This document shows positions 26,901-36,032 of a DNA stretch of 64,000 nucleotides, in pieces; position 1 is the first letter of the stretch, and every line of letters starts with the position of its first letter. The stretch is from Gemmataceae bacterium. GTDB lineage: Bacteria; Planctomycetota; Planctomycetia; Gemmatales; Gemmataceae. The position numbers and the translations under genes are program-made. The stretch spans positions 1-64,000 of the forward strand of contig SIAJ01000004.1 of assembly GCA_009691845.1 (NCBI GenBank), given 5' to 3'. Under the pieces are notes generated by a model. It made no database searches, was not told the DNA's origin, and saw only the letters and a program-made list of their open reading frames with translations.

Positions 26901-27347
26901 TCAGATGGGAGCCAACTCAAGTTCCCGTTCCCCGGATTCGTTCGTATCGATTTCATATGGCGTATCCGCTTCCTCTTCTGAAGCGGGCTGTGTCGGGTCG
27001 GCCATTCCGTCCGGCCAGATGTGGAAGCCGCCTGTGAATACCGCCCCTTCCCAGTGCATCTCCCACGTTCCCCAGATGCCTTTGCCTTCATTGAAGCCGC
27101 GATAGTCAACGGCATGGGCATTGACGTATTTCTTCACCCACTCACATTTTCCATCGTTCAGATCGTACTTGCCGTTGAATGTAAACGTGCCAACGCGATC
27201 TCGTCCATCGCCGGTCATTTTGCCATTGGCGAACAGCAGCGTGAGTTCCATCTCCTGCTTGCCGGGCATCCGCTTGTCGACGAAGAAGCCAACCCACTTT
27301 CCAGATGGGAATCGCGAATCGGTTTCCAAATTCACCGGCTGCGACAT
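26901..27347 (-). CDS. Conserved hypothetical protein, beta-rich
   Basis: A 148-residue soluble protein with no signal peptide. Segments SGKWVGFFVDKRMPGKQEMEL, FANGKMTGDGRDRVGTFTF and GIWGTWEMHWEGAVFTGGFHIWP look like a small beta barrel with repeated G-x-W turns. It is followed by an acidic tail (EEEADTPYEIDTNESGE). I do not know the function. It lies 14 bases downstream of the alaS stop region reading the same way (alaS 30049 to 27362, then this gene), so it may be co-transcribed with alaS. The frame is single and clean. Confidence 0.65.
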   Translation of the reverse strand: MSQPVNLETDSRFPSGKWVGFFVDKRMPGKQEMELTLLFANGKMTGDGRDRVGTFTFNGKYDLNDGKCEWVKKYVNAHAVDYRGFNEGKGIWGTWEMHWEGAVFTGGFHIWPDGMADPTQPASEEEADTPYEIDTNESGERELELAPI

Positions 27348-27361
27348 GGGGTCCTCCCGGG

Positions 27362-30049
27362 TTATCGGCTCAACAGCCCGCTCCCCAATTCTACCGCCTT
27401 CGCGAGTGCTTCCGTGAGCCTACTCGCGTCTTTTCCGCCGGCAGTCGCGAGATGTGGCGGCCCACCACCCTTGCCTCCGATCAACTCGGCAATCGGCTTG
27501 ATCACATCGTTGGACTTGATCCCTTTCTTCACCAAATCTTCCGAGACTCCCACCGCGAGCCCGGCCGATCCATCGTCGTTTTTCCAGGCCAGGACGATCA
27601 ACGACGAGCCCGCTTTCTGTCGCAGCCGATCAATCTGGCCACGCATCGCGTCGACGGGGCCGCCGGGCACTTCGCCGACGACGAGTTTGACTCCCTTGAT
27701 CTCGGCTGCCTGCGTCAGAATCTGGTCGGCGACATTGTTCAAATCGCCTGCGGATCCCTTCTGAACCAGCTTCTGAAGTTTTTTTACTTCTTCCTGAAGA
27801 GACTCGACTCGCTTGGGCAATTCATCCAGCGAGCAGTTGAGTCGTCCCGTAAGCCCGCTGACGACGCCGGCCAATTCTTGAACATATTCGAACGCCCGTT
27901 GTCCCGTAACAGCCGTGATTCGGCGAATGCCCTTGGCAACGTTTTCCTGGCCTGTCACCTTGAAGAGCGCAGCCTGACTCGTGCGGCTCAGATGAGTGCC
28001 GCCACAGAATTCGACTGACATGTCGGCTGTCACCTGGCCCGGCTTTTCCGATCCGATCATGACCACGCGAACCGGGTCGGGATATTTTTCGCCGAACACC
28101 GCACGTACGCCCGGCAGTTTCTTGGCTTCCGCCAGCGGCATGTTGATGGCCGTCACCGGCATATCCCGCAAGATTCTGTCGTTGACAAGTTCCTCAATCC
28201 GTTGTATCTCGTCAGGCGTGATCGGCTTGTCGTGGCTGAAGTCGAAGCGAGTCTTGTCGAGATCGACCAGTGAGCCTTTTTGTTCGACGTGCTCCCCTAG
28301 CACCTCGCGAAGCGCCAGGTTCAGTAAGTGTGTCGCCGTATGATTGCGAACGGTCGACGAGCGGTCGGTCACAGACGTTGTCACCGTCTGGCCCACGGTG
28401 ACCTTGCCATCCGTCAACACACCGCGATGCAGCACACTATCGCCGAGCCTTTGCGTCCCTTCGACGACGAACTCCATGCCATCTGCCTTGATGCGGCCCA
28501 TATCGCCAATCTGTCCGCCCTGTTCCGAATAAAAGTTCGTGCGCTCGAGTAGTAGCGAAACAATCGCTGTCGCTTCCAACTTGCCTTCGCGGAAGACGGT
28601 ATTATCCTTCACCCAGCCGACGACCTTGGCAGCGATCGACGAAGGGCCGTATTTGGGTGAATCGTCAGTTTTGGGGAGTTCACCTTGAATTGCGGAGACG
28701 ACGATTTCGGTTCCACCCTCGCGTGACTTGTCTTTGAAGATCTTGAAGAGCTTCTTGTAGCCATCGGTGTCAACGCTGAGCCCAGCATCCGAAGCGAGTT
28801 TGCTCGTGATGTCTAGGAAGAAACCTTGCTCCGTATGTAGGTCAAAAGCATCCTTCGCACTAATAACTCCTCCCGATTTTCTCGCTCTCGATTCGGCTTC
28901 ACCATAAAGCTTGAGCCCCCGCTCGATGGTTCGCAAAAAACCCTTTTCCTCATCGAGGATCGTCGCGATCACCTTTGCTGGGTTCGTCTTCATCTCTGGA
29001 AAAGCCTCACCAAATTGGGAGACCACCGCTGGGACCAATTTGTGAACGAACGCCTCACGCATCCCGAAATCGAGCCAGCCGAAAAGGCACGCACGACGGA
29101 GGATGCTGCGGATCGTGGACCCCGCTCCAGCGTTGTCCGGAACACCGCCATCCGTGAGTGAGAACGTCAGCGAACGAATGTGGTCCGCAATTACGCGATA
29201 GGCAGTGTCCCTGCGATCGTCGAGTTTTCCGGTGTACGGCGACGCCTTCGTCACTTCGCGAATCGCATCAATAATCGGCAAAAACACGTCCGTGTCGTAG
29301 TTGCTGCTCTTGCCCTGAATGACCTTCACGACACGCTCGAAGCCCATCCCGGTATCGACATGTTTGGCAGGCAACGGCGTGAGCGACCGATCTTCGTTGC
29401 GGTTGAACTGAATGAACACAAGGTTCCAGATCTCGATGACCCGATCGGTTCCCATATTGACCAGTTTGCCGCCCGACTTGTCCGGAGTGTGGTCGTAATG
29501 CACTTCCGTGCAAGGACCGCAAGGGCCGGTGTTGCCCATCTCCCAGAAATTGTCCTTCTTGTTGCCAAGATGGATGTGCTTCTCTGGAACGCCAACCGCC
29601 TTCCAGAAACCGGCCGCCTCGTCATCGCGGGGGATTTTGTTTTCCAGATCGCCTTCGAACACTGTGACATGCAAACGCGTCGGATCGAGCTTCCACACTT
29701 CGGTAAGCAACTCCCAGGCCCAGGCAATCGCTTCCTTCTTGAAGTAGTCGCCGAACGACCAGTTGCCGAGCATCTCGAAAAACGTGTGGTGGTAGGTATC
29801 CTTGCCGACGTCGTCGAGGTCGTTGTGTTTGCCGCCGGCCCGAATGCACTTTTGCGTGTTCGCCACGCGCACATAGTCGCGTTTCTCCAACCCGAGAAAG
29901 ATCGGCTTGAACTGGTTCATGCCGGCATTACTGAAGAGCAATGAATCGTCCCCATGAGGGATCACACTGCTCGACGGCACGAAAGTATGGCCATGCTTCT
30001 TGCAGAAAAAATCGATAAACTGCTGACGAATTTCATTCGCGGTGAGCAT
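27362..30049 (-). CDS. alaS: Alanyl-tRNA synthetase AlaS
   Basis: An 895-residue class II synthetase, full length. The catalytic domain begins at once (NEIRQQFIDFFCKKHGHTFV; motif 1-like SVIPHGDDSLLFSNAGMNQF). The editing domain has the zinc-type motif H570-TAT-H574 and C682-GGTH-686, and the C-terminal DHHA1-like region ends the protein. It charges tRNA-Ala and clears mischarged Ser/Gly. Start at the ATG 30049 with GAGG a few bases upstream. One of the few unambiguous essential genes here. Confidence 0.96.
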   Translation of the reverse strand: MLTANEIRQQFIDFFCKKHGHTFVPSSSVIPHGDDSLLFSNAGMNQFKPIFLGLEKRDYVRVANTQKCIRAGGKHNDLDDVGKDTYHHTFFEMLGNWSFGDYFKKEAIAWAWELLTEVWKLDPTRLHVTVFEGDLENKIPRDDEAAGFWKAVGVPEKHIHLGNKKDNFWEMGNTGPCGPCTEVHYDHTPDKSGGKLVNMGTDRVIEIWNLVFIQFNRNEDRSLTPLPAKHVDTGMGFERVVKVIQGKSSNYDTDVFLPIIDAIREVTKASPYTGKLDDRRDTAYRVIADHIRSLTFSLTDGGVPDNAGAGSTIRSILRRACLFGWLDFGMREAFVHKLVPAVVSQFGEAFPEMKTNPAKVIATILDEEKGFLRTIERGLKLYGEAESRARKSGGVISAKDAFDLHTEQGFFLDITSKLASDAGLSVDTDGYKKLFKIFKDKSREGGTEIVVSAIQGELPKTDDSPKYGPSSIAAKVVGWVKDNTVFREGKLEATAIVSLLLERTNFYSEQGGQIGDMGRIKADGMEFVVEGTQRLGDSVLHRGVLTDGKVTVGQTVTTSVTDRSSTVRNHTATHLLNLALREVLGEHVEQKGSLVDLDKTRFDFSHDKPITPDEIQRIEELVNDRILRDMPVTAINMPLAEAKKLPGVRAVFGEKYPDPVRVVMIGSEKPGQVTADMSVEFCGGTHLSRTSQAALFKVTGQENVAKGIRRITAVTGQRAFEYVQELAGVVSGLTGRLNCSLDELPKRVESLQEEVKKLQKLVQKGSAGDLNNVADQILTQAAEIKGVKLVVGEVPGGPVDAMRGQIDRLRQKAGSSLIVLAWKNDDGSAGLAVGVSEDLVKKGIKSNDVIKPIAELIGGKGGGPPHLATAGGKDASRLTEALAKAVELGSGLLSR

Positions 30050-30161
30050 TCAAACCTCGGTAACACAAATGGTTGACGATAGCTAAAAATACGGCAAAAC
30101 TACTCAATCGAGAACCTCGAATTGTTTTGCGTTGGGTTGGGTTTCGCATCAAATCCCAAAT

Positions 30162-30244
30162 CAGAGCCGCGCACGTAGCGAAGCGGAGTAAGCAGGCGTA
30201 GTCGTTGCACTCGCTTACTCCGCTTCGCTACGTGCGCGGCTCTG
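30162..30244. repeat. Long perfect hairpin, family A copy 1
   Basis: Two 32-base arms (30162-30193 and 30213-30244, CAGAGCCGCGCACGTAGCG at the left end) are perfectly inverted around a 19-base loop. It fills the gap between alaS and the upstream-reading isomerase gene. A second copy is at 49427-49509. Origin unknown; the RNA would form a very stable stem that could block or end transcription. Confidence 0.85.
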
Positions 30245-30254
30245 AAAATGCAAT

Positions 30255-31082
30255 CTAACCCAGCACATCGCGAATAAACCGCACGCCGTGTGCAATGTCA
30301 TCGAATCGCTGCTTCTGATCGCCAACTTCGCGTTCGATGAACAGCGGGCCCGTGTAACCGACCTTTTTCAGGGCAAGCAGAAACTTCTTCGTGTCCGTTT
30401 GGCCCTTTCCGAGCGGCACCTCCTCGCCCCAGGTGCCGGGAACCGTGGGTCGATTAGCGTCCTTCACATGGACCGTGCGAATATCAGGGCCTAGCAATTC
30501 GACCGCCGCGATGGGATCGTCCTTGTCATAGAGCAGCATGTTGGCAGGATCAAAGTTTACCTTCAGGTTCGGGCACTTCAAGTCGTCGAGCGTTTGCCGG
30601 AGCAGCTTGGAGCTTTCCTGGCCTGTTTCGAACGCGACAGTGATTCCTTTCTCCGCGGCTAGCTGGCTGACTTTTGCGAGTGTGTCGAGGAATGGCTTGC
30701 GGGCCGGATCACCGACCTCAGGGAGAAACCCGGCATGAAGCATCAGATCCTTCAGGCCGAGTTCCAGCGTGCGATTGAGCGCCCATTTCAAACGTTCAAT
30801 CCGTTCGGGCCGAAGGGCAGGATCACCGAAGCCGCCGGTTCGTTCGATGTGTTTGGGTGTCGTATAGTCCTCGCCCGGGAAGCCAAGCATAGCCCCGCCG
30901 AGTTGAAAGCCCACTGCCAGAGCCGCCTTGGGCATGGCATCCCCCTCGTCCCAGGCCGCATGGTGCGGATCGCCACACGCGATTTGAACGAGGTTTATCC
31001 CAAGCCGATCCGTGAAGCTTTTCAGCTCCGGGATCGACTTCACTTGCAGGGACCAACTACAGACGCCGATTTCCATCGCCAT
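30255..31082 (-). CDS. Sugar phosphate isomerase/epimerase family protein (TIM barrel)
   Basis: A 275-residue AP_endonuc_2-type TIM barrel. Segments EIGVCSWSLQVKS, MLHAGFLPE, VAFETGQESS, VNFDPANMLLYDKDDP and RTVHVKDANRPTVPGTWGEEVPLGKG supply the metal-binding Glu, Asp and His typical of xylose-isomerase-like epimerases. The substrate is not predictable. It lacks a signal peptide, unlike many planctomycete relatives. AAGGAG upstream of the ATG at 31082 supports the start. It follows clpS by nine bases and is probably co-transcribed. Confidence 0.8.
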   Translation of the reverse strand: MAMEIGVCSWSLQVKSIPELKSFTDRLGINLVQIACGDPHHAAWDEGDAMPKAALAVGFQLGGAMLGFPGEDYTTPKHIERTGGFGDPALRPERIERLKWALNRTLELGLKDLMLHAGFLPEVGDPARKPFLDTLAKVSQLAAEKGITVAFETGQESSKLLRQTLDDLKCPNLKVNFDPANMLLYDKDDPIAAVELLGPDIRTVHVKDANRPTVPGTWGEEVPLGKGQTDTKKFLLALKKVGYTGPLFIEREVGDQKQRFDDIAHGVRFIRDVLG

Positions 31083-31091
31083 GGTGACTCC

Positions 31092-31406
31092 TTAATTCGC
31101 CGGTTCAAGCCGACATCGCACCGGTCCCAGAACTCGTTGGTCCTGCCAGTGCTTCTCGTGATAGGTGCAAATCTGTTCCAACTTCAGTTCAGCTACTTCC
31201 TTCGCACCCGTCCACACAACTGCCTCTCCCGATTCCTCGGCGGCAGCCATCAACTGAATTGCCTTCGGTTCATCGTAGCCGAAGACTTTTCTGAGTACCA
31301 TGACCACGAACAACTGCGAATGATCATCATCGTTCTCGATGAGAACATGGTAGGGCGGCAGGATCTTGGCCCGCGACTCGGCTCTCGGCTCGGCAACAGT
31401 TGGCAT
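31092..31406 (-). CDS. clpS: ClpS-like adaptor protein
   Basis: A 104-residue protein matching the ClpS core: PPYHVLIENDDDHSQLFVVMVLRKVFGYDEPKAIQLM, with the NDD-like segment (ENDDDHS) and hydrophobic pocket residues. In most ClpS the next part is H-x-x-G-x-x; here it reads AEESGEAVVWTGAKEVAE, so the canonical His after IM is replaced, as in other planctomycete ClpS-like proteins. It would deliver N-degron substrates to ClpAP/ClpCP, but N-end-rule specificity cannot be assumed. No clpA is adjacent. Confidence 0.75.
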   Translation of the reverse strand: MPTVAEPRAESRAKILPPYHVLIENDDDHSQLFVVMVLRKVFGYDEPKAIQLMAAAEESGEAVVWTGAKEVAELKLEQICTYHEKHWQDQRVLGPVRCRLEPAN

Positions 31407-31453
31407 GAATAGATACTAACCGCGACAGGCACGAAATACACGCAAAAAAGGGC

Positions 31454-31507
31454 GAGCCTGACGCACAAGCGAAGGAAAGAATTTTCCTTCGCTTGTGCGT
31501 CAGGCTC
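31454..31507. repeat. Long perfect hairpin, family B copy 1
   Basis: Arms 31454-31478 (GAGCCTGACGCACAAGCGAA at the left end) and 31483-31507 are perfect inverted copies of 25 bases with a four-base loop. It lies between clpS (reading left) and the DUF2760 gene. A related hairpin is at 42584-42639. Confidence 0.85.
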
Positions 31508-31519
31508 CAAGTTCTCTCC

Positions 31520-32098
31520 TTACGCCAGTTCCACCTCTGCAGGCATCACCACGAACTCATCCTGGCCATCGGCCGGTTTCGGGATCGTGTGCCCTTTCAC
31601 CCGCCAGCCGGCGTGTTGCAGAGTGCCGTTAAAAGGAGGCTGGCCGCTGACGTTGCCGACGAGACGAATGGCCGATGGATCGAAACCGGCCGGCACGGTG
31701 ACACGCGTCCCTTCTTCCTGACCAAGAACGGGCTCCAATGTCAGATGCTTCTTGATGACTGCTTGCGACTTGGCGTGAATGTCCCGCACGGAAGCACCGA
31801 TTTGTCCGTCGTCGTAAGCAGAAAGATTCTCCATGAGGAAGTCGAGAAGCCTGGCATCGCGCTGTAGCATTCCGAGTAAACGGAAAGGTTCTCCAGAAGG
31901 CTTGACCGGGGGCGGATTGAATAGCTCGTCAATCTTCTTGGCAAACGCAGGATCGGCAGCAACCCTCGCGGCCACCTTCTTGCCCAGATCGATTCCCATT
32001 TGGCCGCCAAACTGCCCGGCGAGCAACTTGCGGCAGAGTACATAGCCAATAGCAAGGCCCATGACCAAACCGATGCCGGCTCCGATGGCGTATTCCAC
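31520..32098 (-). CDS. DUF2760 domain protein
   Basis: A 192-residue protein with one N-terminal membrane segment (AIGAGIGLVMGLAIGYVLC), then residues 30-65 charged, then a DUF2760-like domain: RLLGMLQRDARLLDFLMENLSAYDDGQIGASVRDIHAKSQ, HLTLEPVLGQEEGTRVTV and HAGWRVKGHTIPKPADG. The family is of unknown function. It follows the leucine-rich repeat gene by 23 bases on the same strand. Earlier starts are not available in frame. Confidence 0.8.
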   Translation of the reverse strand: MEYAIGAGIGLVMGLAIGYVLCRKLLAGQFGGQMGIDLGKKVAARVAADPAFAKKIDELFNPPPVKPSGEPFRLLGMLQRDARLLDFLMENLSAYDDGQIGASVRDIHAKSQAVIKKHLTLEPVLGQEEGTRVTVPAGFDPSAIRLVGNVSGQPPFNGTLQHAGWRVKGHTIPKPADGQDEFVVMPAEVELA

Positions 32099-32121
32099 GA
32101 GGGTCTCTCCGAATTTGTTGT

Positions 32122-32961
32122 TTACTTCTTCACAGGCGTGGTTTCATCGAAGACGCGCACTCCGGCCTTCTTGAGGGCCGCGAGTTGGTCCTTCTTCGCG
32201 GCTTCCGAAAGCGGATTGCCATCGACATACAGCCGCAAGTAAGGCGCAAATCGCTTCACCCCAGCAGCATCGGCCTCGCAGGCTTTTACGAGAGGCGTCA
32301 GGTCCGCGATCTTGTTCTTGCTCATCATCAGTAGCGAAAGGTCTGTGAATTTCGCGAGCGGTGCCAGATCACTCACCTGGTTCTCCGCGATCTCGAGAGT
32401 TTGCAGCTTGGTAAGCCCCGCCAACGATGCGATGTCCTTCAACTGATTCTTGCCCAGATGCAAGGACCACAGCTTGGTGAGCTTCGCGGCCGGTGCAGCG
32501 TCGGCGATCTTGTTGCCCGTCAAGTAAAGCGAGGTCAGTGCGGAGAGCCCTGCAACGGCATCAAGTTTTTCAATCTCGTTGTTCGACAGTTCCAAGTATT
32601 GCAACTTGGTCAGCCCCGCAACAGGTGCGATGTCCTTGACCTTGTTGTTGGCCACATCGAGCGATTGCAGGTTCGTGCAGCCCGCGATCGGCTTGAGGTC
32701 GCTCACTTCGTTCTTGGTCAGCCGCAAAAGCGACAGGTTTGGGCACTTCTCCAGGCCGGAAAGATCTTTGATTCCCTTGCCTTGTGCATCCAGGATGAAC
32801 ACATTTTTCAGCTTCTCATCGGTCAGGTCGCCGGTCGGCAATTGAATCACGACACGAATGGCGGCTTCGAGAGCCGGGTCTTTCACCGGGCCCGCGGCGG
32901 AACTGCGCGATTCAATCGCGACAAACGCAACAGCACAGACGCACAGGGGGAGGAGTTTCAT
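32122..32961 (-). CDS. Secreted leucine-rich repeat protein
   Basis: A 279-residue protein with a signal peptide (KLLPLCVCAVAFVAIESRSSA) and about seven SDS22/internalin-like LRRs of 22 residues: LTKNEVSDLKPIAGC, VANNKVKDIAPVAGL, LSNNEIEKLDAVAGL, LTGNKIADAAPAAKL, LGKNQLKDIASLAGL, IAENQVSDLAPLAKF and MSKNKIADLTPLVKA. Such proteins bind other proteins; no partner can be read from the context. Start chosen at the ATG 32961, just before the signal peptide; an ATG eight codons earlier has no separate support. Confidence 0.85.
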   Translation of the reverse strand: MKLLPLCVCAVAFVAIESRSSAAGPVKDPALEAAIRVVIQLPTGDLTDEKLKNVFILDAQGKGIKDLSGLEKCPNLSLLRLTKNEVSDLKPIAGCTNLQSLDVANNKVKDIAPVAGLTKLQYLELSNNEIEKLDAVAGLSALTSLYLTGNKIADAAPAAKLTKLWSLHLGKNQLKDIASLAGLTKLQTLEIAENQVSDLAPLAKFTDLSLLMMSKNKIADLTPLVKACEADAAGVKRFAPYLRLYVDGNPLSEAAKKDQLAALKKAGVRVFDETTPVKK

Positions 32962-33043
32962 CGAGTGGCCCTTGGCAGAGAACAAATGACACAGGTCGTC
33001 GGAAAGCTATTGTCGGAACCTGGGCCAGCGAGTCGAGGGGAGA

Positions 33044-34714
33044 TCACAATTCTGGTACGGCATGGCGATTGGCCACGACCAGAATCTGTTGACGAGAGTA
33101 CATGTCGTACCGTCTGGAGATAATCCGGACTGGAATCGTTAGCGATTTCGAGAACTCGTCCCAGACGTTCTCGGGAACGATCAAATAGGCAGGTCGTGGC
33201 AGTTCGAGGTACTCGCTCACACGGCGAAAATCATCGATCCGGGTGATTTCCCGGCGGGCATAGAACACCATGCTGTGCCGAAGCCAACGGCACGACGCGA
33301 TGCGAATATCCCGATTCGGCTGGTAAAGACCCGCTTCCTCCGCGAAGTGACTCGGCACCTTACTGTCTTGCAACGACACCGGGGAAATGGCCGCGACGAG
33401 TGCTACCATCGCGATGGCCCCAGAAACGAACGACATCACGGCCGCGTCACGTCGTTCGGCTCGAACAAACTTCCAGGCAACAAGGGCAGTCGCGAACGGG
33501 ATCAGGCTGATTGGAATCGAACTTGCCAGGCTAGTGAAGGCGTAAAAACCTTTCACGGAAACCGGCACAGCAAGGATGCCGCTCATGAACAAGAGCCCGA
33601 GAAGCATGATCACGCCAACGGACACCGTGGCCAAAATCGTTTCAATGATCACCCAGCGAGGCACCTGCAAGAGTCCGAGTCGCCAGCGATCGAGAAAGCG
33701 GGCAGCCAAAATCGCAAGTGCGGGATAAAGCGGCAGCACATAGTTCGGCAGCTTGGTGGCCGCTATGGAAAAGACCATCAGGAACGCCAACACCCACACG
33801 AACAGGAAACGGTATTTGCTCGCGGCATCGTCGCCTTCCGCCTGCGGCCGGCGAGCTTCGCGAATGCCATACCAAATAGCGGCCGGAAGAAATACGATCC
33901 ACGGAGCGAACAGCACGACAATCGTGATTACGTGATAGAAGGGCCCGCCCGAATGGTTGTCGAGTGGCTGGCTGAAACGCACGAGGTTGTCGTTCCACAA
34001 AAATGTCTGTAACCAGCGCCCTTTTGTGTCCAACGTGACGAATCCATACCAAGGGCCCGCAACAGCAAGAAACGTCATGGCTCCGTAAAATAATCGGCGA
34101 TCCCAAAGAGTTCGCAGGCGACCGGTCCAGGCGAGATGACCGAGCACCACCAGGCCCGGCATCCCAAGCCCGATCGGGCCTTTGGTCAGTACCGCGAGGC
34201 CTGTCGCGGCTCCGAACGGAACGAACCACCATCGCCTGTTTCCTTCCGATCCAATCCAGTACAGGTAGAACGCGCAGGTCAAGAAAAAGACAAACGGCGA
34301 ATCGGGTGTTGAGGCATGAGAAATCAGACAAAACTCGAAGCAACTCGCCAGCGCAACCGCTGCAAGAAGGCCTGTGCTCGCTGAAAACATCCGTCTGGCC
34401 AACTCATACGTGACCAGCACGGTTCCCAGACCAAAGATCACCGACGGCAGACGAGCAGCGAATTCGTTGATGCCGAAGATTTGGAACGAGAAGCAGACGA
34501 ACCAGTACATCATCGCCGGTTTGCCCGTGCGTAGTTCGTAATTGAAGTACGGCGTAATCCAGTTGCCGGACTCGAGCATCTCGCGGGCCGCTTCCGCGTT
34601 GATGCCTTCATCCATGTCCCAAAGGCTATGTGCACCGAGGTTTGGCAGTGTCATCAACAGATGTGCGGCGGCCAGGAGTGCGTAGTGCGACCATCTGGCC
34701 TGTAGCCGAAACAT
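33044..34714 (-). CDS. GT39-family glycosyltransferase (ArnT/PMT-like), multi-pass membrane protein
   Basis: A 556-residue protein with about 11 hydrophobic membrane segments. The first extracytoplasmic loop holds DMDEGINAEAAREML, where the acidic pair is typical of GT39/GT83 catalytic residues, and YELRTGKPAMMYW is the next family segment. The enzymes transfer sugars from a polyprenyl-phosphate donor, but acceptor and donor are unknown. The frame extends to 35452, but that part is the antisense of the ROK kinase gene; start at 34714 (ATG, GAGG upstream) begins directly at the first membrane helix. Confidence 0.8.
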   Translation of the reverse strand: MFRLQARWSHYALLAAAHLLMTLPNLGAHSLWDMDEGINAEAAREMLESGNWITPYFNYELRTGKPAMMYWFVCFSFQIFGINEFAARLPSVIFGLGTVLVTYELARRMFSASTGLLAAVALASCFEFCLISHASTPDSPFVFFLTCAFYLYWIGSEGNRRWWFVPFGAATGLAVLTKGPIGLGMPGLVVLGHLAWTGRLRTLWDRRLFYGAMTFLAVAGPWYGFVTLDTKGRWLQTFLWNDNLVRFSQPLDNHSGGPFYHVITIVVLFAPWIVFLPAAIWYGIREARRPQAEGDDAASKYRFLFVWVLAFLMVFSIAATKLPNYVLPLYPALAILAARFLDRWRLGLLQVPRWVIIETILATVSVGVIMLLGLLFMSGILAVPVSVKGFYAFTSLASSIPISLIPFATALVAWKFVRAERRDAAVMSFVSGAIAMVALVAAISPVSLQDSKVPSHFAEEAGLYQPNRDIRIASCRWLRHSMVFYARREITRIDDFRRVSEYLELPRPAYLIVPENVWDEFSKSLTIPVRIISRRYDMYSRQQILVVANRHAVPEL

Positions 34715-34849
34715 CCTGCATCCTCTGCCGCCATCTGTGGCCGGTCGCCGACGATAGTGGATTCCGGCAAACTGGGCAAGCCCGGTCTCTCTTGCGGGAT
34801 TCGGCCAGGACGCTACTCTGTCCCCTACAAGTTCACCGCAGGAATTGGC

Positions 34850-35845
34850 ATGAGTTCCCCATTGCTGTATGTCGGCCTGGACGTTGGTGGCACCACCATG
34901 AAGGCAGTCGTCGTGGACGACCACGGCAAGGCTGCCCGTTCGGCCACCATGCCGACCGAGGCATTCAAAGGACAGGAACACGGCCTGAACCAGATGTGCG
35001 CCACGATTCGCAAGGCAATCGCGGCCGCCGGGAAGACCGAAAAAGACATCGCCGGCATCGGTGTGGCCACCCCCGGCACGATGGATATTCCGAACGGCAT
35101 CGTTCTCGATCCACCCAATCTGAAACCGTGGCAGAACGTACCCGTCCGCGATCACGTCCACAAAGCCTTCGGGATTCCAACGGCCTTTCAAAACGATGCC
35201 AATGCGGCAGCCTTTGGTGAATACTGGGTGGGTGCCGGCAAGGTAGCGAAGAGCATGGTAATGTTCACGCTTGGCACGGGCATTGGTGGTGGCGTGATCA
35301 TCAACAATCTCGTACTGGAAGGTCAGCACAGCCACGGTGCCGAAGTCGGCCACATGAAGATCGACCTCGGCAAGAATCGCCGTTGCGGTTGCGGCCGCTG
35401 GGGTTGTCTCGAAGCGTTTGCGAGTGCCACGTCCGTCGTGAAGCGTGCCCAAGAAGCAGTTGCGAATCTGACCGGCCCGTCCATTCTGCGCGATTTATTG
35501 AAAGCCACGGACGAAGAACTCCCGGCGAAAGTGGTCTTCCAGGCCGCCGATCAGGGCGACGAAGTGGCAAAGAAACTCGTGCTCGACACGGCCTACTACC
35601 TCGCCGTCGGTGCCATGAACATGATGCACCTGATCGACCCGGACATGATCGTCTACGCGGGCGGCATGACGGCGGCCGGGGATCCATTCCTGAATCAAAT
35701 CAAGCACTACATCAAGGAACTCGCGTTCCCGGTGCCGGCCGAGAAGACCATCGTTCGTTACGCCAAGCTTGGCAACGATGCGGGCATGATCGGGGCGGCG
35801 GCGTGTGCCAGGCAGTTGGTGATGAAAATGAGCGGAACTCCGTAA
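34850..35845 (+). CDS. ROK-family glucokinase
   Basis: A 331-residue sugar kinase. N-terminal phosphate loop GLDVGGTTMKAVVVDDHG, GIGVATPGTMD, the glucose-binding FQNDANAAAFGEYW, TLGTGIGGGVIINN, and the zinc motif RCGCGRWGCLEAF define the ROK family. It most likely phosphorylates glucose to feed pgi, the convergent neighbour, though other hexoses are possible. Start moved to the ATG at 34850 (GCAGGAA upstream); the longer frame to 34757 adds unrelated residues. An imperfect hairpin overlaps the stop (35830-35855). Confidence 0.88.
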   Translation: MSSPLLYVGLDVGGTTMKAVVVDDHGKAARSATMPTEAFKGQEHGLNQMCATIRKAIAAAGKTEKDIAGIGVATPGTMDIPNGIVLDPPNLKPWQNVPVRDHVHKAFGIPTAFQNDANAAAFGEYWVGAGKVAKSMVMFTLGTGIGGGVIINNLVLEGQHSHGAEVGHMKIDLGKNRRCGCGRWGCLEAFASATSVVKRAQEAVANLTGPSILRDLLKATDEELPAKVVFQAADQGDEVAKKLVLDTAYYLAVGAMNMMHLIDPDMIVYAGGMTAAGDPFLNQIKHYIKELAFPVPAEKTIVRYAKLGNDAGMIGAAACARQLVMKMSGTP

Positions 35846-35921
35846 GGAGTCCGCTGAAGCTGGAATAGTGCGTTTTTCCGCAGGCGACAAAAGCGGAGTT
35901 CTATCGCCACGAGACGTGTAG

Positions 35922-35941
35922 CCGCGTTCGCCAGAACGCGG
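35922..35941. terminator. Intergenic hairpin between glucokinase and pgi
   Basis: CCGCGTTC-GCCA-GAACGCGG is a perfect eight-pair stem. A looser inverted pair surrounds it (GTAGCCG at 35919 against CGGCTAC at 35985-35991). It probably ends both convergent transcripts. Confidence 0.5.
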
Positions 35942-36032
35942 TAATCACGCGAACTTTGAAGTTCTCCCACACTCTGGCGAGCCCGGCTACGATTAAAGCC
36001 CAGCCGCTCCATCACCCTGGGAACGAAAGAGA

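Noticed and set aside
33044-35452. 802-codon open frame read as one protein
   Set aside because: The N-terminal 246 codons are antisense to the ROK kinase gene and have no membrane or glycosyltransferase features; the real gene begins at 34714.
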